Below are positions 1 through 7,451 of a stretch of 25,299 nucleotides of DNA, in pieces (position 1 is the stretch's first letter; every line of letters starts with the position of its first letter). The DNA is taken from positions 1 to 25,299 of the forward strand of contig DAINSK010000048.1 of assembly GCA_036741355.1 (NCBI GenBank), written 5' to 3'. The translations under genes were made by a program, and so were the position numbers. This DNA is from JBBRGK01 sp036741355. Its GTDB lineage: Bacteria > Chloroflexota > Dehalococcoidia > CAUJGQ01. The notes under the pieces were generated by a model. The model was given only the letters and a program-made list of their open reading frames with translations. It made no database searches and was not told where the DNA came from.

Positions 1-108
1 CGCTTTACCATCGCCGATGCGGCCAAAGCGTATCGATTGGTTGACGAGCACCCGGACGAGTCAAGCCAGGTTGTGCTGACCTACGGCGACCAGGAAGGCA
101 AATCGTAG
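1..108 (+). CDS. C-terminal end of a zinc-type (MDR) alcohol dehydrogenase, 5' truncated by window
   Basis: Reading frame 1 is open from base 1 to TAG at 106-108 and gives 35 residues. They contain the run DAAKAYRLVDEHPDESSQVV, which resembles the closing helix and strand of medium-chain (zinc-binding) dehydrogenases, where a helix with A..AY...D is followed by a KVVL-like strand. Nothing of the catalytic or nucleotide-binding part is in the window, so substrate and cofactor cannot be named. The next gene starts 70 bases downstream on the same strand. A dehydrogenase, a PTPS-like protein and glycosyltransferases are often neighbours in actinobacteria and Chloroflexi (from memory), which supports the call. 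Moderate confidence because only the tail is seen. Confidence 0.55.
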   Translation, partial: RFTIADAAKAYRLVDEHPDESSQVVLTYGDQEGKS

Positions 109-178
109 GACGAAAATAGCGGTGCGAGGCGTTTCCGCGTAGAAATCTTGCGAACGCCCGGGCATGTGGAGAGACGGC

Positions 179-595
179 ATGTACGAGATCGGCATCTCGG
201 CGGAATTTGAGGCAGCGCACCGACTGGTCGGCGATTTTGGGCCCGCCGCCCGCGTGCACGGCCACCGCTACCGGTTGGAGGTGATCATACGCGGTGAGCG
301 GCTGACCGGCGACGGGATACTGTACGACATCGGCAAGCTCAAGCCGGCGATCGACGACCTGGCCGCTTCATTCCATTTCCGCGACCTGGCCGACGTAGAA
401 GGGCTGGCCGGCGTGAACACGACGGCGGAAAACGTGGCCGGCTACTGCTGGGACACGCTGGCCGGCACGCTTCACAACCAGGGGCTCTCCACGCTCATCG
501 TGCGCATCTGGGAGTCGGCGAACATCTACGCTGCGCGTGAAGGCGAGCTCACGCAATACCGGCCTTCGCCACATACACCTATCCGGCGGCGATAG
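179..595 (+). CDS. 6-carboxytetrahydropterin synthase (QueD/PTPS)-like protein without the catalytic Cys
   Basis: A 138-residue protein of the tunnelling-fold PTPS/QueD family. The zinc triad is visible as H14 (in AAHRL) and H27/H29 (in HGH). Other family marks are DGILYDIG (residues 45-52), NTTAEN (80-85) and a late Glu in RIWES (E112). The start at 179 is chosen over the in-frame ATG at 164 because GGAGAG (169-174) lies 4 bases before it. In genuine QueD a catalytic Cys sits four residues before the HGH motif; here that position is Ala (A23, in GPAARVHGH), so queuosine-type chemistry is doubtful. It follows a dehydrogenase tail and precedes glycosyltransferases, suggesting a role in an uncharacterised secondary or cell-envelope pathway. 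Its 3' end overlaps the convergent glycosyltransferase by 17 bases. Fold certain, reaction unknown. Confidence 0.85.
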   Translation: MYEIGISAEFEAAHRLVGDFGPAARVHGHRYRLEVIIRGERLTGDGILYDIGKLKPAIDDLAASFHFRDLADVEGLAGVNTTAENVAGYCWDTLAGTLHNQGLSTLIVRIWESANIYAAREGELTQYRPSPHTPIRRR

Positions 596-1655
596 CCCGG
601 CGGATCGTTTCAAAAAAGAGCGTCGCGGTCTCTTCCCACGTGGGCCGGGCCAGCGCCCGCTCTCGAGCTGCCCCTCCCAAACGAAGCCGCAGCGGTTCGT
701 CGACTGCCAGCCGTTCCATCGCCCGTGCAAGACCGGCCACGTCGCCCGGCGCCAGGATCAGCCCTTCCTGTTCGTTTTCGGCGAGGTAGGGCAGGTTTCC
801 GGCTCGCCAGCCGACGACCGGGAGCCCGAACGCCATCGCCTCTCCGTATACAGTGCCGTACGGCTCCTTCAGGCTCGGCAGCACGAACGCATCGGCCGCC
901 TCGTACAGCGCCGCTACAGCTTCGATAGATAGCGGGCCGTGAACGACGACCCGTCCGGCGAGGTCGGGCTCCGACAACCGGGCGCGGACGCGCGCGGCGT
1001 ATGCCGGCTCAACGTCCGGGTCGCCGGCCAGGTGCAACACGGCGGTGCCGGCCGGAAGGCGGGAGAAGGCATCGACCAGCGTCAGGATCCCCTTCCGCTC
1101 CATCCAGTTACCGACGCAAAGGAAAGCTGCTTTATTTCCCTTTCGCAGGTCGCCCGGTGATGGCCCTGTCGCCGCGGCGACGTCGCGGCCCGGCGGCACC
1201 ACGACGAGGCGATCTCTGGACATGCCCGACGCAACCAGTTCGTCAAATAGCGATTCACTCGCGACCATTAGCAGTCGCGCACGCCGGTAAGCGAGCCGGT
1301 CCAGCCACGCCTGAACTGTGCTGCGCGGCGGCTTATAGTCGATTCCACCCGGCGGTTGGTGCAACATGGCGACGACCGGTAGCTCCGGGGGCCGAAGCGC
1401 AAGCCAGGGACCCAGGAACGCGGCGCATATACTGTCCACAACCAGCGCCTGCGCCCCGGTTGCACGCGCCCGTCGTAGAACGGCCGGTGCATCGACGGCC
1501 GCGAGCGGAAACGGCCGGTCGGGGAACGAGACGAATTCGATGTGGCTGTCGTTCTGAGCCGCCAGGTCGCTGATGCGGCGATGGAAGAGGTAGCCGCCGG
1601 TCAGCCTGCCGGGGTCGCCAAGCGTCAGGAGGACTACAGTAAGCGTGCGCGTCAT
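579..1655 (-). CDS. Glycosyltransferase, GT4-type (GT-B fold)
   Basis: A 358-residue family 4 glycosyltransferase, expected to move a sugar from a nucleotide donor to a lipid, glycan or small molecule at the cytoplasmic membrane. The N-terminal acceptor domain covers about residues 1-165. The donor domain has VGNWMERKGI (181-190), a G-D-P-D turn near 211, and the EX7E motif E264-E272 (EPYGTVYGE) followed by AMAFGLPVVGW, all typical of GT4. No signal peptide or membrane helix is evident. The ATG at 1655-1653 overlaps the start of the divergent glycosyltransferase, and only a weak GGGG precedes it. The 3' end overlaps the PTPS-like gene tail to tail. Donor and acceptor cannot be read from sequence. 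Confidence 0.9.
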   Translation of the reverse strand: MTRTLTVVLLTLGDPGRLTGGYLFHRRISDLAAQNDSHIEFVSFPDRPFPLAAVDAPAVLRRARATGAQALVVDSICAAFLGPWLALRPPELPVVAMLHQPPGGIDYKPPRSTVQAWLDRLAYRRARLLMVASESLFDELVASGMSRDRLVVVPPGRDVAAATGPSPGDLRKGNKAAFLCVGNWMERKGILTLVDAFSRLPAGTAVLHLAGDPDVEPAYAARVRARLSEPDLAGRVVVHGPLSIEAVAALYEAADAFVLPSLKEPYGTVYGEAMAFGLPVVGWRAGNLPYLAENEQEGLILAPGDVAGLARAMERLAVDEPLRLRLGGAARERALARPTWEETATLFFETIRRAIAAG

Positions 1656-2763
1656 TCACGTAGCCCCAACGCCGTTCGGCAAGCCCGGCTCGTCCGAAGG
1701 TTTACTCGGCGGCGGTGAGCGGTACCCGCTCGAACTGGCGCGGGCACTCGCGGCGGAAGTCGATTGCGAGCTGGTCAGTTTCGGTCGCGAGCCCCGCCAA
1801 TACCGCGAGCCGAATGGGCTGCGAATCCGCATCCTGCGCCCGCTGGCTCACCTGCGCGGCCACCCGGCCCATCCTTTGGCCCTCGGGCTGCCGGCGGCGC
1901 TCGCCCGCGCGGATATCGTCCACACGCATCATATGCGCAGCGCCCCGAGCCGCGCAGCCGTATTGACCGCCCGCTTGCTGCGCAAACGCACGGCGGTGAC
2001 CGACCACGGCCTCGGCGGCGGCAATTGGGCGGGGCTCCTGCCGCGGCTGTTCGACCGGTTCCTGGTTGTCTCAGAGTATTCGGCGCGCGAACTGCAGGCG
2101 CCGCCGAAGCGCACGCGCGTCATCTACGGCGGCGCCGATCCGGTTCGCTACGCTCCGGACGCGGAGGTCGTACGCAATGGAGTGCTGTTCGTCGGCCGTA
2201 TCACACCGCACAAAGGGATCGACCGGCTGATCGAGGCGCTGCCGCGTGGTGCAACGCTGCGGATCGCGGGCTCTGTTGGGCACGACCCGCGGCCACCGGA
2301 GAGCAACTACCCGCTGTTACTGCGCGGTCTCGCCGCCGGCCGCGACGTACAGTTTCTGGGGCCGGTCGCAGATGCTGATCTCCCAGCGCTGTTTCGGCAG
2401 GCGCAGGTGCTCGTCCTGCCGTCGGTTCACCGAAACTGCTACGGCCGCGAGATCAAGGTTTCTGAGCTACTGGGGCTGGTGCTGCTGGAGGCGATGGCGA
2501 GTGGCACGCCGGTCGTTGCCAGCCGTCTCGGCGGTATTCCAGAGATCGTCCGGAACGGCGAGACCGGCTTCCTGGTAGAGCCGGGCAACGTCGTCGAGCT
2601 CCGAGATCGGCTATCGGAGCTGCTCGGTGACCCGCCGCTGGCGCGCCGCATGGGCCAGAACGCCCGCGACCTCGTGCTGGAACGCTTCACCTGGCGCCAC
2701 TGCGCCGAGCGCTGCCTGGCTGCATATGGGGAGCTGCTGGGGACAGCACCAGTACCAAACTGA
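1645..2763 (+). CDS. Glycosyltransferase, GT4-type (GT-B fold)
   Basis: A 372-residue GT4 glycosyltransferase. It opens with MRVIHVAPTPFG and a glycine-rich loop, GLLGGGERYPLELARAL (19-35), as expected for the acceptor domain. HTHH lies at 93-96, VGRITPHKGIDRLIEAL at 183-199, and the donor-site EX7E pair is E274-E282 (ELLGLVLLE), followed by AMASGTPVVASRLGGIPE. The start is GTG at 1645, with AGGAGG at 1627-1632, a rather long 12-base spacing. The first 11 bases overlap the start of the gene on the other strand, so each promoter must lie inside the neighbour's coding sequence. It likely works with the other glycosyltransferase and the PTPS-like protein on one product; this is inferred from position only. 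Confidence 0.9.
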   Translation: MRVIHVAPTPFGKPGSSEGLLGGGERYPLELARALAAEVDCELVSFGREPRQYREPNGLRIRILRPLAHLRGHPAHPLALGLPAALARADIVHTHHMRSAPSRAAVLTARLLRKRTAVTDHGLGGGNWAGLLPRLFDRFLVVSEYSARELQAPPKRTRVIYGGADPVRYAPDAEVVRNGVLFVGRITPHKGIDRLIEALPRGATLRIAGSVGHDPRPPESNYPLLLRGLAAGRDVQFLGPVADADLPALFRQAQVLVLPSVHRNCYGREIKVSELLGLVLLEAMASGTPVVASRLGGIPEIVRNGETGFLVEPGNVVELRDRLSELLGDPPLARRMGQNARDLVLERFTWRHCAERCLAAYGELLGTAPVPN

Positions 2764-2792
2764 AAACAAGGCTAGAATAGGGAGGATGTATA

Positions 2793-3113
2793 TTGAAATT
2801 GCGGGTGAAACCAAGTCTCGAACAGGATGGTGCCGCTGTGGGAATCATCGATGATAACGAAACAAAATTGTTCACCAAGTGGATCAAAGCCAGCGATTAC
2901 TCAGCCAGCGCTGACGAGGCCAGGATAGCGGGAACAGGGGTGCCGGTGTGGGCATTGATAGGTCATCTGCCGGCGGCCGACAATGACGTGTGTCAAGTTG
3001 CTCAAGACTACGAGCTTCCTGTTGACGCGGTGCGTGCTGCCGTCGCCTACTACGAACGCAACCGCGAGGCCATCGATGCCCGGCTAGCACAGAACGCGAC
3101 GACGATTGCTTAG
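2793..3113 (+). CDS. DUF433-family antitoxin
   Basis: A 106-residue protein. After a 30-residue N-terminal extension comes a DUF433 core: ARIAGTGVPVWALIGHL (43-59), then a short helix-turn-helix-like part ending ELPVDAVRAAVAYYERNREAID (74-95). The canonical pattern is G..(V/I)IRGTR(I/V)PV....L, then (V/I)..A..YY. The start is TTG at 2793, fixed by GGAGG at 2781-2785 with 7 bases between; the ATG at 2786 is out of frame. The toxin gene begins 3 bases after its stop. DUF433 proteins paired with PIN-like DUF5615 proteins are treated as antitoxins that bind the toxin and repress the operon. Base composition is lower in G+C than the upstream glycosyltransferases, in keeping with an acquired cassette. 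Confidence 0.85.
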   Translation: MKLRVKPSLEQDGAAVGIIDDNETKLFTKWIKASDYSASADEARIAGTGVPVWALIGHLPAADNDVCQVAQDYELPVDAVRAAVAYYERNREAIDARLAQNATTIA

Positions 3114-3116
3114 TCT

Positions 3117-3509
3117 GTGGCTGCGTTCTACATAGATGCGGACGTTTCACCGGTCGTCGCTGATGAACTCAATGGACGTGGTCACGATGCGCTGTCTTGC
3201 ATCCGTGATGGTTCACCAGGGGGGCGCGGCGACGAACAGGTGTTTTTCACTGCGGTCGAGCAGGCGCGTGTTGTTGTAACGCACAACGAGCGAGATTTCA
3301 CGCTCCTGCACAGAGCTTGGCTACACTGGCGACTACCGCGTCAGCATTACGGTCTTCTCATAGTTCGGCAAAACCTTTCGCTTCGCCCGTCGGACATTGG
3401 TGAATGGCTGCATACGTTTACTGAGCAGTACAGTACGGCCAACAACTCGCTTTTCGTGTTACGGCGAAGCGTCAATACACATCAGCTGGAGTGGACGCGG
3501 ATTCGGTAG
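3117..3509 (+). CDS. DUF5615 PIN-like toxin
   Basis: A 130-residue PIN-like protein. The first strand FYIDADVSPVVADEL (4-18) carries the acidic residues D7 and D9. GRGDEQVF (36-43) supplies further acidic residues, and VVVTHNERDF (52-61) is the family's second acidic motif (usually (V/L)(V/L)T.D.DF). PIN-domain proteins of this type are presumed metal-dependent RNases acting on cellular RNA; activity here is inferred. The start is GTG at 3117, 3 bases after the antitoxin stop and without its own clear ribosome binding site, so translation is probably coupled. The C-terminal 30 residues (from about 100) are not part of the core motif. It ends 36 bases from the convergent DUF5131 gene. Confidence 0.82.
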   Translation: MAAFYIDADVSPVVADELNGRGHDALSCIRDGSPGGRGDEQVFFTAVEQARVVVTHNERDFTLLHRAWLHWRLPRQHYGLLIVRQNLSLRPSDIGEWLHTFTEQYSTANNSLFVLRRSVNTHQLEWTRIR

Positions 3510-3545
3510 GCTGCTATGCCCATCAATCCACAGAACTGAACTGAA

Positions 3546-4289
3546 CTATATCGCAAGTGTCGTCTGCTGCCGCTTTCCCGTCGCCAGTGGAAATTCATCC
3601 CACGTTCGTCCGTCCAGTGTCCGGCCACCAATCTTAGGTGTTCGTCCTCCCCACTGCTTATGGAAGAACGCGGTTCCCGAGTGTTGGCACCGGTCTCTTA
3701 GGTCACGGACCCAATTGGGATCACATGGCCGGTGACCATAGCCACTCTCGCCGCCCGAAATTAACCATTGGATTCCAGTCAAAGAAAGATCGGTTAGTGG
3801 GCCGAGTAGCGGTTCGGCGCTAATGAACCGCACCGGCGCAGGTACTTTGCGCAGGTGGTCTGCTCGCCATACGCACCGGTTGGTTTCGATGGAAACGCCT
3901 GCCCAGATATGCGGTCGCCAGGGCAAGGATTGGCCGAGCCGAGCAAGCCGTCCGCTGCGCTTCGTGAGTACCTGATAAACGTGCCAGTCGGCCTTTACCA
4001 TCGTTTCGAACACTGACCGAATGTATTGGTCGGGCACATCCTGATGGAAGAGGTCGGACATCGAATTCACAAAAATACGACGAGGCTTCCGCCACTTTAG
4101 GGGAAGTTCCAACCGCTCTGGCCAAAGCTTTAGATCAAACCCCTGCTCATAAGGATGGCCGGGAACGCCCCGGAACCGCTCCGCGAACGTGAGCGCATAG
4201 CAGTGGTCACAGCCAGGGCTGACCTGGGTGCAACCGGTAATCGGATTCCATGTGGCGTCGGTCCACTCAATCTGTGATTGGAGACTCAC
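3546..4289 (-). CDS. DUF5131 / phage Gp37-Gp68 family three-Cys protein
   Basis: A 247-residue protein of the DUF5131 (phage Gp37/Gp68) family. It opens IEWTDATWNPITGC and carries the family cysteines C20, C27 and C30 (CX6CX2C), resembling an Fe-S ligand set in a radical-SAM-like TIM barrel. Other family marks are IFVNSMSDLFH (about 72-82), VLTKR, GVSIE, FISAEPLLG and LISGGESG. Its biochemical role is unknown; relatives lie in phages and accessory islands, often beside a methyltransferase-like 'three-Cys-motif partner' (TcmP). The start is GTG at 4289 with AGGAGA about 7 bases upstream. That site overlaps the stop of the preceding gene (9-base gap), making this the last gene of a four-gene operon. 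Family call firm, function not. Confidence 0.88.
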   Translation of the reverse strand: MSLQSQIEWTDATWNPITGCTQVSPGCDHCYALTFAERFRGVPGHPYEQGFDLKLWPERLELPLKWRKPRRIFVNSMSDLFHQDVPDQYIRSVFETMVKADWHVYQVLTKRSGRLARLGQSLPWRPHIWAGVSIETNRCVWRADHLRKVPAPVRFISAEPLLGPLTDLSLTGIQWLISGGESGYGHRPCDPNWVRDLRDRCQHSGTAFFHKQWGGRTPKIGGRTLDGRTWDEFPLATGKRQQTTLAI

Positions 4290-4298
4290 GATTATCTC

Positions 4299-5282
4299 CT
4301 AGCAGTTCAAGGCTAACCCAAGGATTGAGGACTGCAAATCGTTGTCCAAAAAATCCAATTGCGCCGCGTAGCTGGAGGGCTCACGGCATCCTGGTTGACT
4401 CAGGTCCAGTTGCAGAGTTCCGCCGGAGCACCGTATGAGTGGCAGGCTAACCAAGTCTCGGTCATTCTGGGTTCCATAGTGCTTAAGGTTCCCGGGTTTG
4501 TGTTGGAGGACGAAGACGAAGTGGACCATCTTCGCTCGTTTGTGTCCCTCGTACACGATTAGCGGGAGGCAACGGCTCTCAAACATTCTCAGTTCGGCAG
4601 CACTTTGGATGAATGAGGGAACGACGGCTTTCATCTTGTACTCCAGCTGCCCAACTGGACGGGCTACGCACAACTCAAGAATTTGACGAGTCTCTGTGTC
4701 TATCGCTCTTGAGATCATTCCTCGTATATACTCTTCAAACTCGCCGCCAAGCGTATGTCGAACATTGATCGTTAGCAAAAGTATGAAGCCTGTGCCCTCT
4801 TGTCGCTCAAATACTTTCTTAAGTGCGCTTGCCCGTTTCGAAGAGCCCTGATGGTTGACATAGCCGATTCCCCCGTCAAAGTCTAGATTTACAACGTCGT
4901 ATAGGAATTTTGCGCTTGCCGATGAACCACCGCTGATTAACTGAGGCACACGACCATTTTCGTCCACGCCCTGAAGTATCACATCCTCTATGTCGGCCCG
5001 CAGGAGTTGGAAGCCAGATGACAGATCGCGAGCCAAAACGTTCATGTTTATCTGCGCAGCGACCGCCGAAAAAAGATCTCGTTGTTGGCGCGTCCTGCCC
5101 ATGCTCTCGACTCCGGTACGACTGCCCAGAACGTCGCGCCAGTCAATTAAGTCCCTGATCTCCGGTCCTGGCAGACCCAGATACGACAGACTGCGACCGA
5201 GCTGGGTCGCTTTCTGCCGTAAAACCGGCAGGTCCCAAGCCCTGCGGATCGTGGCCTTGTTCGGAGTGTCTTCGTAAGCCAA
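4299..5282 (-). CDS. Unrecognised protein with methyltransferase-like motifs; DUF5131 partner
   Basis: I do not recognise a named family for this 327-residue protein. It has a strand-loop SYLGLPGPEI (33-42) that could be a Rossmann motif I. An acidic strand end, TGVES, follows near 56-60. YDVVNLDFDGGIGY (128-141) is like motif IV of class I methyltransferases. A hydrophobic strand GFILLLTINVRHTLGG (165-180) comes next, and a C-terminal beta-rich stretch contains KMVHFVFVLQH. It sits exactly where TcmP-type partners sit next to DUF5131 genes, so a divergent methyltransferase-like partner is a reasonable guess. The start is TTG at 5282 with AGGACGG before it, 18 bases after the ATPase stop. No signal peptide or membrane helix is seen. 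Alternative: a nucleotide-binding Rossmann protein of another kind. Confidence 0.8.
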   Translation of the reverse strand: MAYEDTPNKATIRRAWDLPVLRQKATQLGRSLSYLGLPGPEIRDLIDWRDVLGSRTGVESMGRTRQQRDLFSAVAAQINMNVLARDLSSGFQLLRADIEDVILQGVDENGRVPQLISGGSSASAKFLYDVVNLDFDGGIGYVNHQGSSKRASALKKVFERQEGTGFILLLTINVRHTLGGEFEEYIRGMISRAIDTETRQILELCVARPVGQLEYKMKAVVPSFIQSAAELRMFESRCLPLIVYEGHKRAKMVHFVFVLQHKPGNLKHYGTQNDRDLVSLPLIRCSGGTLQLDLSQPGCREPSSYAAQLDFLDNDLQSSILGLALNC

Positions 5283-5300
5283 GGTTCCGTCCTAGCGAGC

Positions 5301-6992
5301 TCAGTCCGAGTTGATGCTCAGGACCTTGGCTTCTATATCGGTCAGCAGATCACGGTAAGTTGCGCTGCTCACCGTCAAGACGTCCTCCAGACTGCTCTGC
5401 AGGAGATCGACTAAACGCTTCATGTCACCTTCGAGCTCCCACGCAGCGTCGTGCAGAATGCTTGGTAGCGACTTACTGGGCAGGGGTTCCTGAGGCGCTG
5501 TCTGGATCGGGCCTGCGGTATCGGTCTTTGCCGCCTGCTTTCGTCGCTTGGCTGGAGGGGTAGGATCGTCAACTTCTCTTCGTAGGCGGCGCTGCAGCCG
5601 ATCGACGCGCTTCACAAGCTCGTCGGCGACCATCCGGTGGTCAGGGCTGGCTTTGGACTTCTGGCGCTTGAGGTCCGTCAAAACCCGCTGAAGCTTAGCG
5701 TACGTTTCGTAGTCATTGTCCTCAGTGTCGGCATTCACGGCCTGTTCGATTCCTGATATCTGCGCCCGATATTCTTTAATGCGAGCGTCTGCGAGATCGC
5801 GCGCCTGGTATGTTTCAGCGTCAGTCTCCAGATACCCCAGAGTCTCACCCACGGCTAGATCGAGGGCCTTTTGAGCTTGATTAGTCTCGAAATTGTTGCG
5901 TTCTGCGTTGGGTATGACGTTAGAATCCAGCACAAAGATCTCACCCGTATACCAAGGGTATAGTTGAGGCTTGCGCTGGAACTTTGACCGAAGGCCATTG
6001 CGATCGCCGATCGTGAAACCTTTAACTTTGTACACAAAGCCCTCGTAGAGAGGGCGATCGGCCGCAGCGACTTTACTGTCTATGCGATCTCGCGTATCCG
6101 TCAAGCACGCCCAGTAGTATGCGACGTGGTGACCAGTAGATGTGGTAATCATACCGAAGGTGGGAGGTTTGAGCGGGAGATCGCTGTACTTCCCAATAAC
6201 ATGGTCAGATTCCCCGTCCGTTTGAATAACAATCTCTACTGGATTATATCCAGGGACGTGAAGGCGAAGATTCTCATCGACAGCAGTTGCGTGCGGAAAT
6301 AAAGAAGAAAAGTCAATGGGCAAAGTCTGCAAAAGGTAATTCTTAAGAGAGGAACGATTTGACAGGTCGCGTATATGAGTGTCGCTAATATCTTGGAGTT
6401 CAACCGTGGTAAAGTGATTATCGATATCGAAAACGGAGTTAATGCGACCAATCTTGGTGTGCTGGCTGAGAAGATCTACTAGGGATGAGCGGTGAGCCGC
6501 ATCCTCCGATTTCCGTTCGCGGTCGAGTTGGGCCTTCATATCCGCAAACTCGAAGACAAGCGTATGTACCTGTGAGTCGCTGGCCTTCTTCGAGGTTATC
6601 CGCAGGCGCTTACATAGAGCGAAGCCGGAATAGATGCCGATTCCGCGAAAGCCGACGTTGCTTAGCATAGACTTCCGGGAGAGACCTAAGAGCCTTGCTT
6701 GGAGTAACTCAGCAAGATCCATGCCGAGCCCATCGTCATGGGTCATTACCGAGTTGCCGGTTATTTTTAGGATTACCTTCCGTGCCTTGGCGTCAACGGA
6801 GTTCTGGATGTACTCGCGAAGGCAGTCGAGAGGATCTGTGTAGAGACCTTCGGAGAGAATCGAAAGGAGCTCCGCGCCAAAATCCTCGGGATCGAACGGC
6901 AGCGGCACGAGTTCGCCAAGGTGAGCTTCGATTTCGGAGACGAGATCCTCGAACGAAAGTTGCCGCTGCTCGGCCGTACGACGGACTACCAT
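5301..6992 (-). CDS. GHKL/Hsp90-like ATPase with coiled-coil C-terminus
   Basis: A 563-residue cytoplasmic ATPase of the GHKL (gyrase, Hsp90, histidine kinase, MutL) fold. The N box is E60-YIQN64-SVD67A, the G1 box DDGLGM (86-91) and the G2 box GFRGIGIYSG (114-123). The catalytic-type Glu (E60) is retained, as in Hsp90/MutL rather than histidine kinases. A middle domain of about 200 residues follows. From about 390 there is a long charged coiled coil, then a Pro/Lys/Ala linker (about 483-515) and a helical tail. No kinase dimerisation domain is present. The ATG at 6992 directly abuts the TAA of the upstream gene (TAAATG), so translation is coupled. GHKL/MORC-like ATPases occur in restriction and other defence loci; a conformational ATP-driven role with the two downstream proteins is inferred. 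Confidence 0.88.
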   Translation of the reverse strand: MVVRRTAEQRQLSFEDLVSEIEAHLGELVPLPFDPEDFGAELLSILSEGLYTDPLDCLREYIQNSVDAKARKVILKITGNSVMTHDDGLGMDLAELLQARLLGLSRKSMLSNVGFRGIGIYSGFALCKRLRITSKKASDSQVHTLVFEFADMKAQLDRERKSEDAAHRSSLVDLLSQHTKIGRINSVFDIDNHFTTVELQDISDTHIRDLSNRSSLKNYLLQTLPIDFSSLFPHATAVDENLRLHVPGYNPVEIVIQTDGESDHVIGKYSDLPLKPPTFGMITTSTGHHVAYYWACLTDTRDRIDSKVAAADRPLYEGFVYKVKGFTIGDRNGLRSKFQRKPQLYPWYTGEIFVLDSNVIPNAERNNFETNQAQKALDLAVGETLGYLETDAETYQARDLADARIKEYRAQISGIEQAVNADTEDNDYETYAKLQRVLTDLKRQKSKASPDHRMVADELVKRVDRLQRRLRREVDDPTPPAKRRKQAAKTDTAGPIQTAPQEPLPSKSLPSILHDAAWELEGDMKRLVDLLQSSLEDVLTVSSATYRDLLTDIEAKVLSINSD

Positions 6993-7445
6993 TTAGTCAT
7001 TCTCCGCTGTGCTAGAGGCGTCATGGCAGAGCGATGGCGGATTAGTCGACTCAAGCAGCATGCTCAGGCACGAGCGTAGCCACCCATTGATGGCCTGTTC
7101 TCGGCTCTTAATGAGACCGCTCTCCTGCGCTTGTGCCAAGCGTTCCCAGACATCAGCATCAAGTCTAATGTTGACCGGGCGTTTGGCCGGGGCCGACCCG
7201 CGCGGCCGACCGGCATGCTTCGGCATAGCAGCCCACGCCCGTCGCGCAGCTCTGCTGAAGTTCGTTATCTGCTCCGCGTTTAACTTGACGAGATCGCCCG
7301 TGTCAAGGCGGATGGCCAGCCCCTCGCCTTTTGCGTGCTCAATTCGACCACGCCTGCCGGCGTAGTCGCCAGCTCGTACCCGGACTTTGTCGCCCTCGTG
7401 TTGTTCGCTACTCAGCGACTTGTCGCTATTCTGGTCTCCGTCCAC
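6993..7445 (-). CDS. KOW-like plus ribbon-helix-helix DNA-binding regulator
   Basis: A 150-residue protein. After an acidic N-terminus comes a KOW-like beta unit, EGDKVRVRAGDYAGRRGRIE (17-36), followed by a second strand pair to about 57. An AT-hook-like GRPRG lies at 79-83. A ribbon-helix-helix (Arc/CopG-type) segment begins VNIRLDADVWERL (91-103) and continues KSREQAINGWLRSCLSML. The RHH strand VNIRLD suggests it binds the operon's own control region as a dimer. The start is GTG at 7445; no other start codon precedes the KOW unit, and the promoter places transcription start on or next to this codon. It is the first gene of the ATPase/DUF5131 operon, abutting the ATPase start. A KOW and RHH fusion is uncommon. 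Confidence 0.8.
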   Translation of the reverse strand: MDGDQNSDKSLSSEQHEGDKVRVRAGDYAGRRGRIEHAKGEGLAIRLDTGDLVKLNAEQITNFSRAARRAWAAMPKHAGRPRGSAPAKRPVNIRLDADVWERLAQAQESGLIKSREQAINGWLRSCLSMLLESTNPPSLCHDASSTAEND

Positions 7446-7451
7446 ATGCGA

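Noticed and set aside
2773..2786. TAGAAT as the -10 box of the DUF433 operon
   Set aside because: Transcription would start inside or beyond the GGAGG that fixes the TTG start, and no -35 lies at 16-18 bases. Likely chance.
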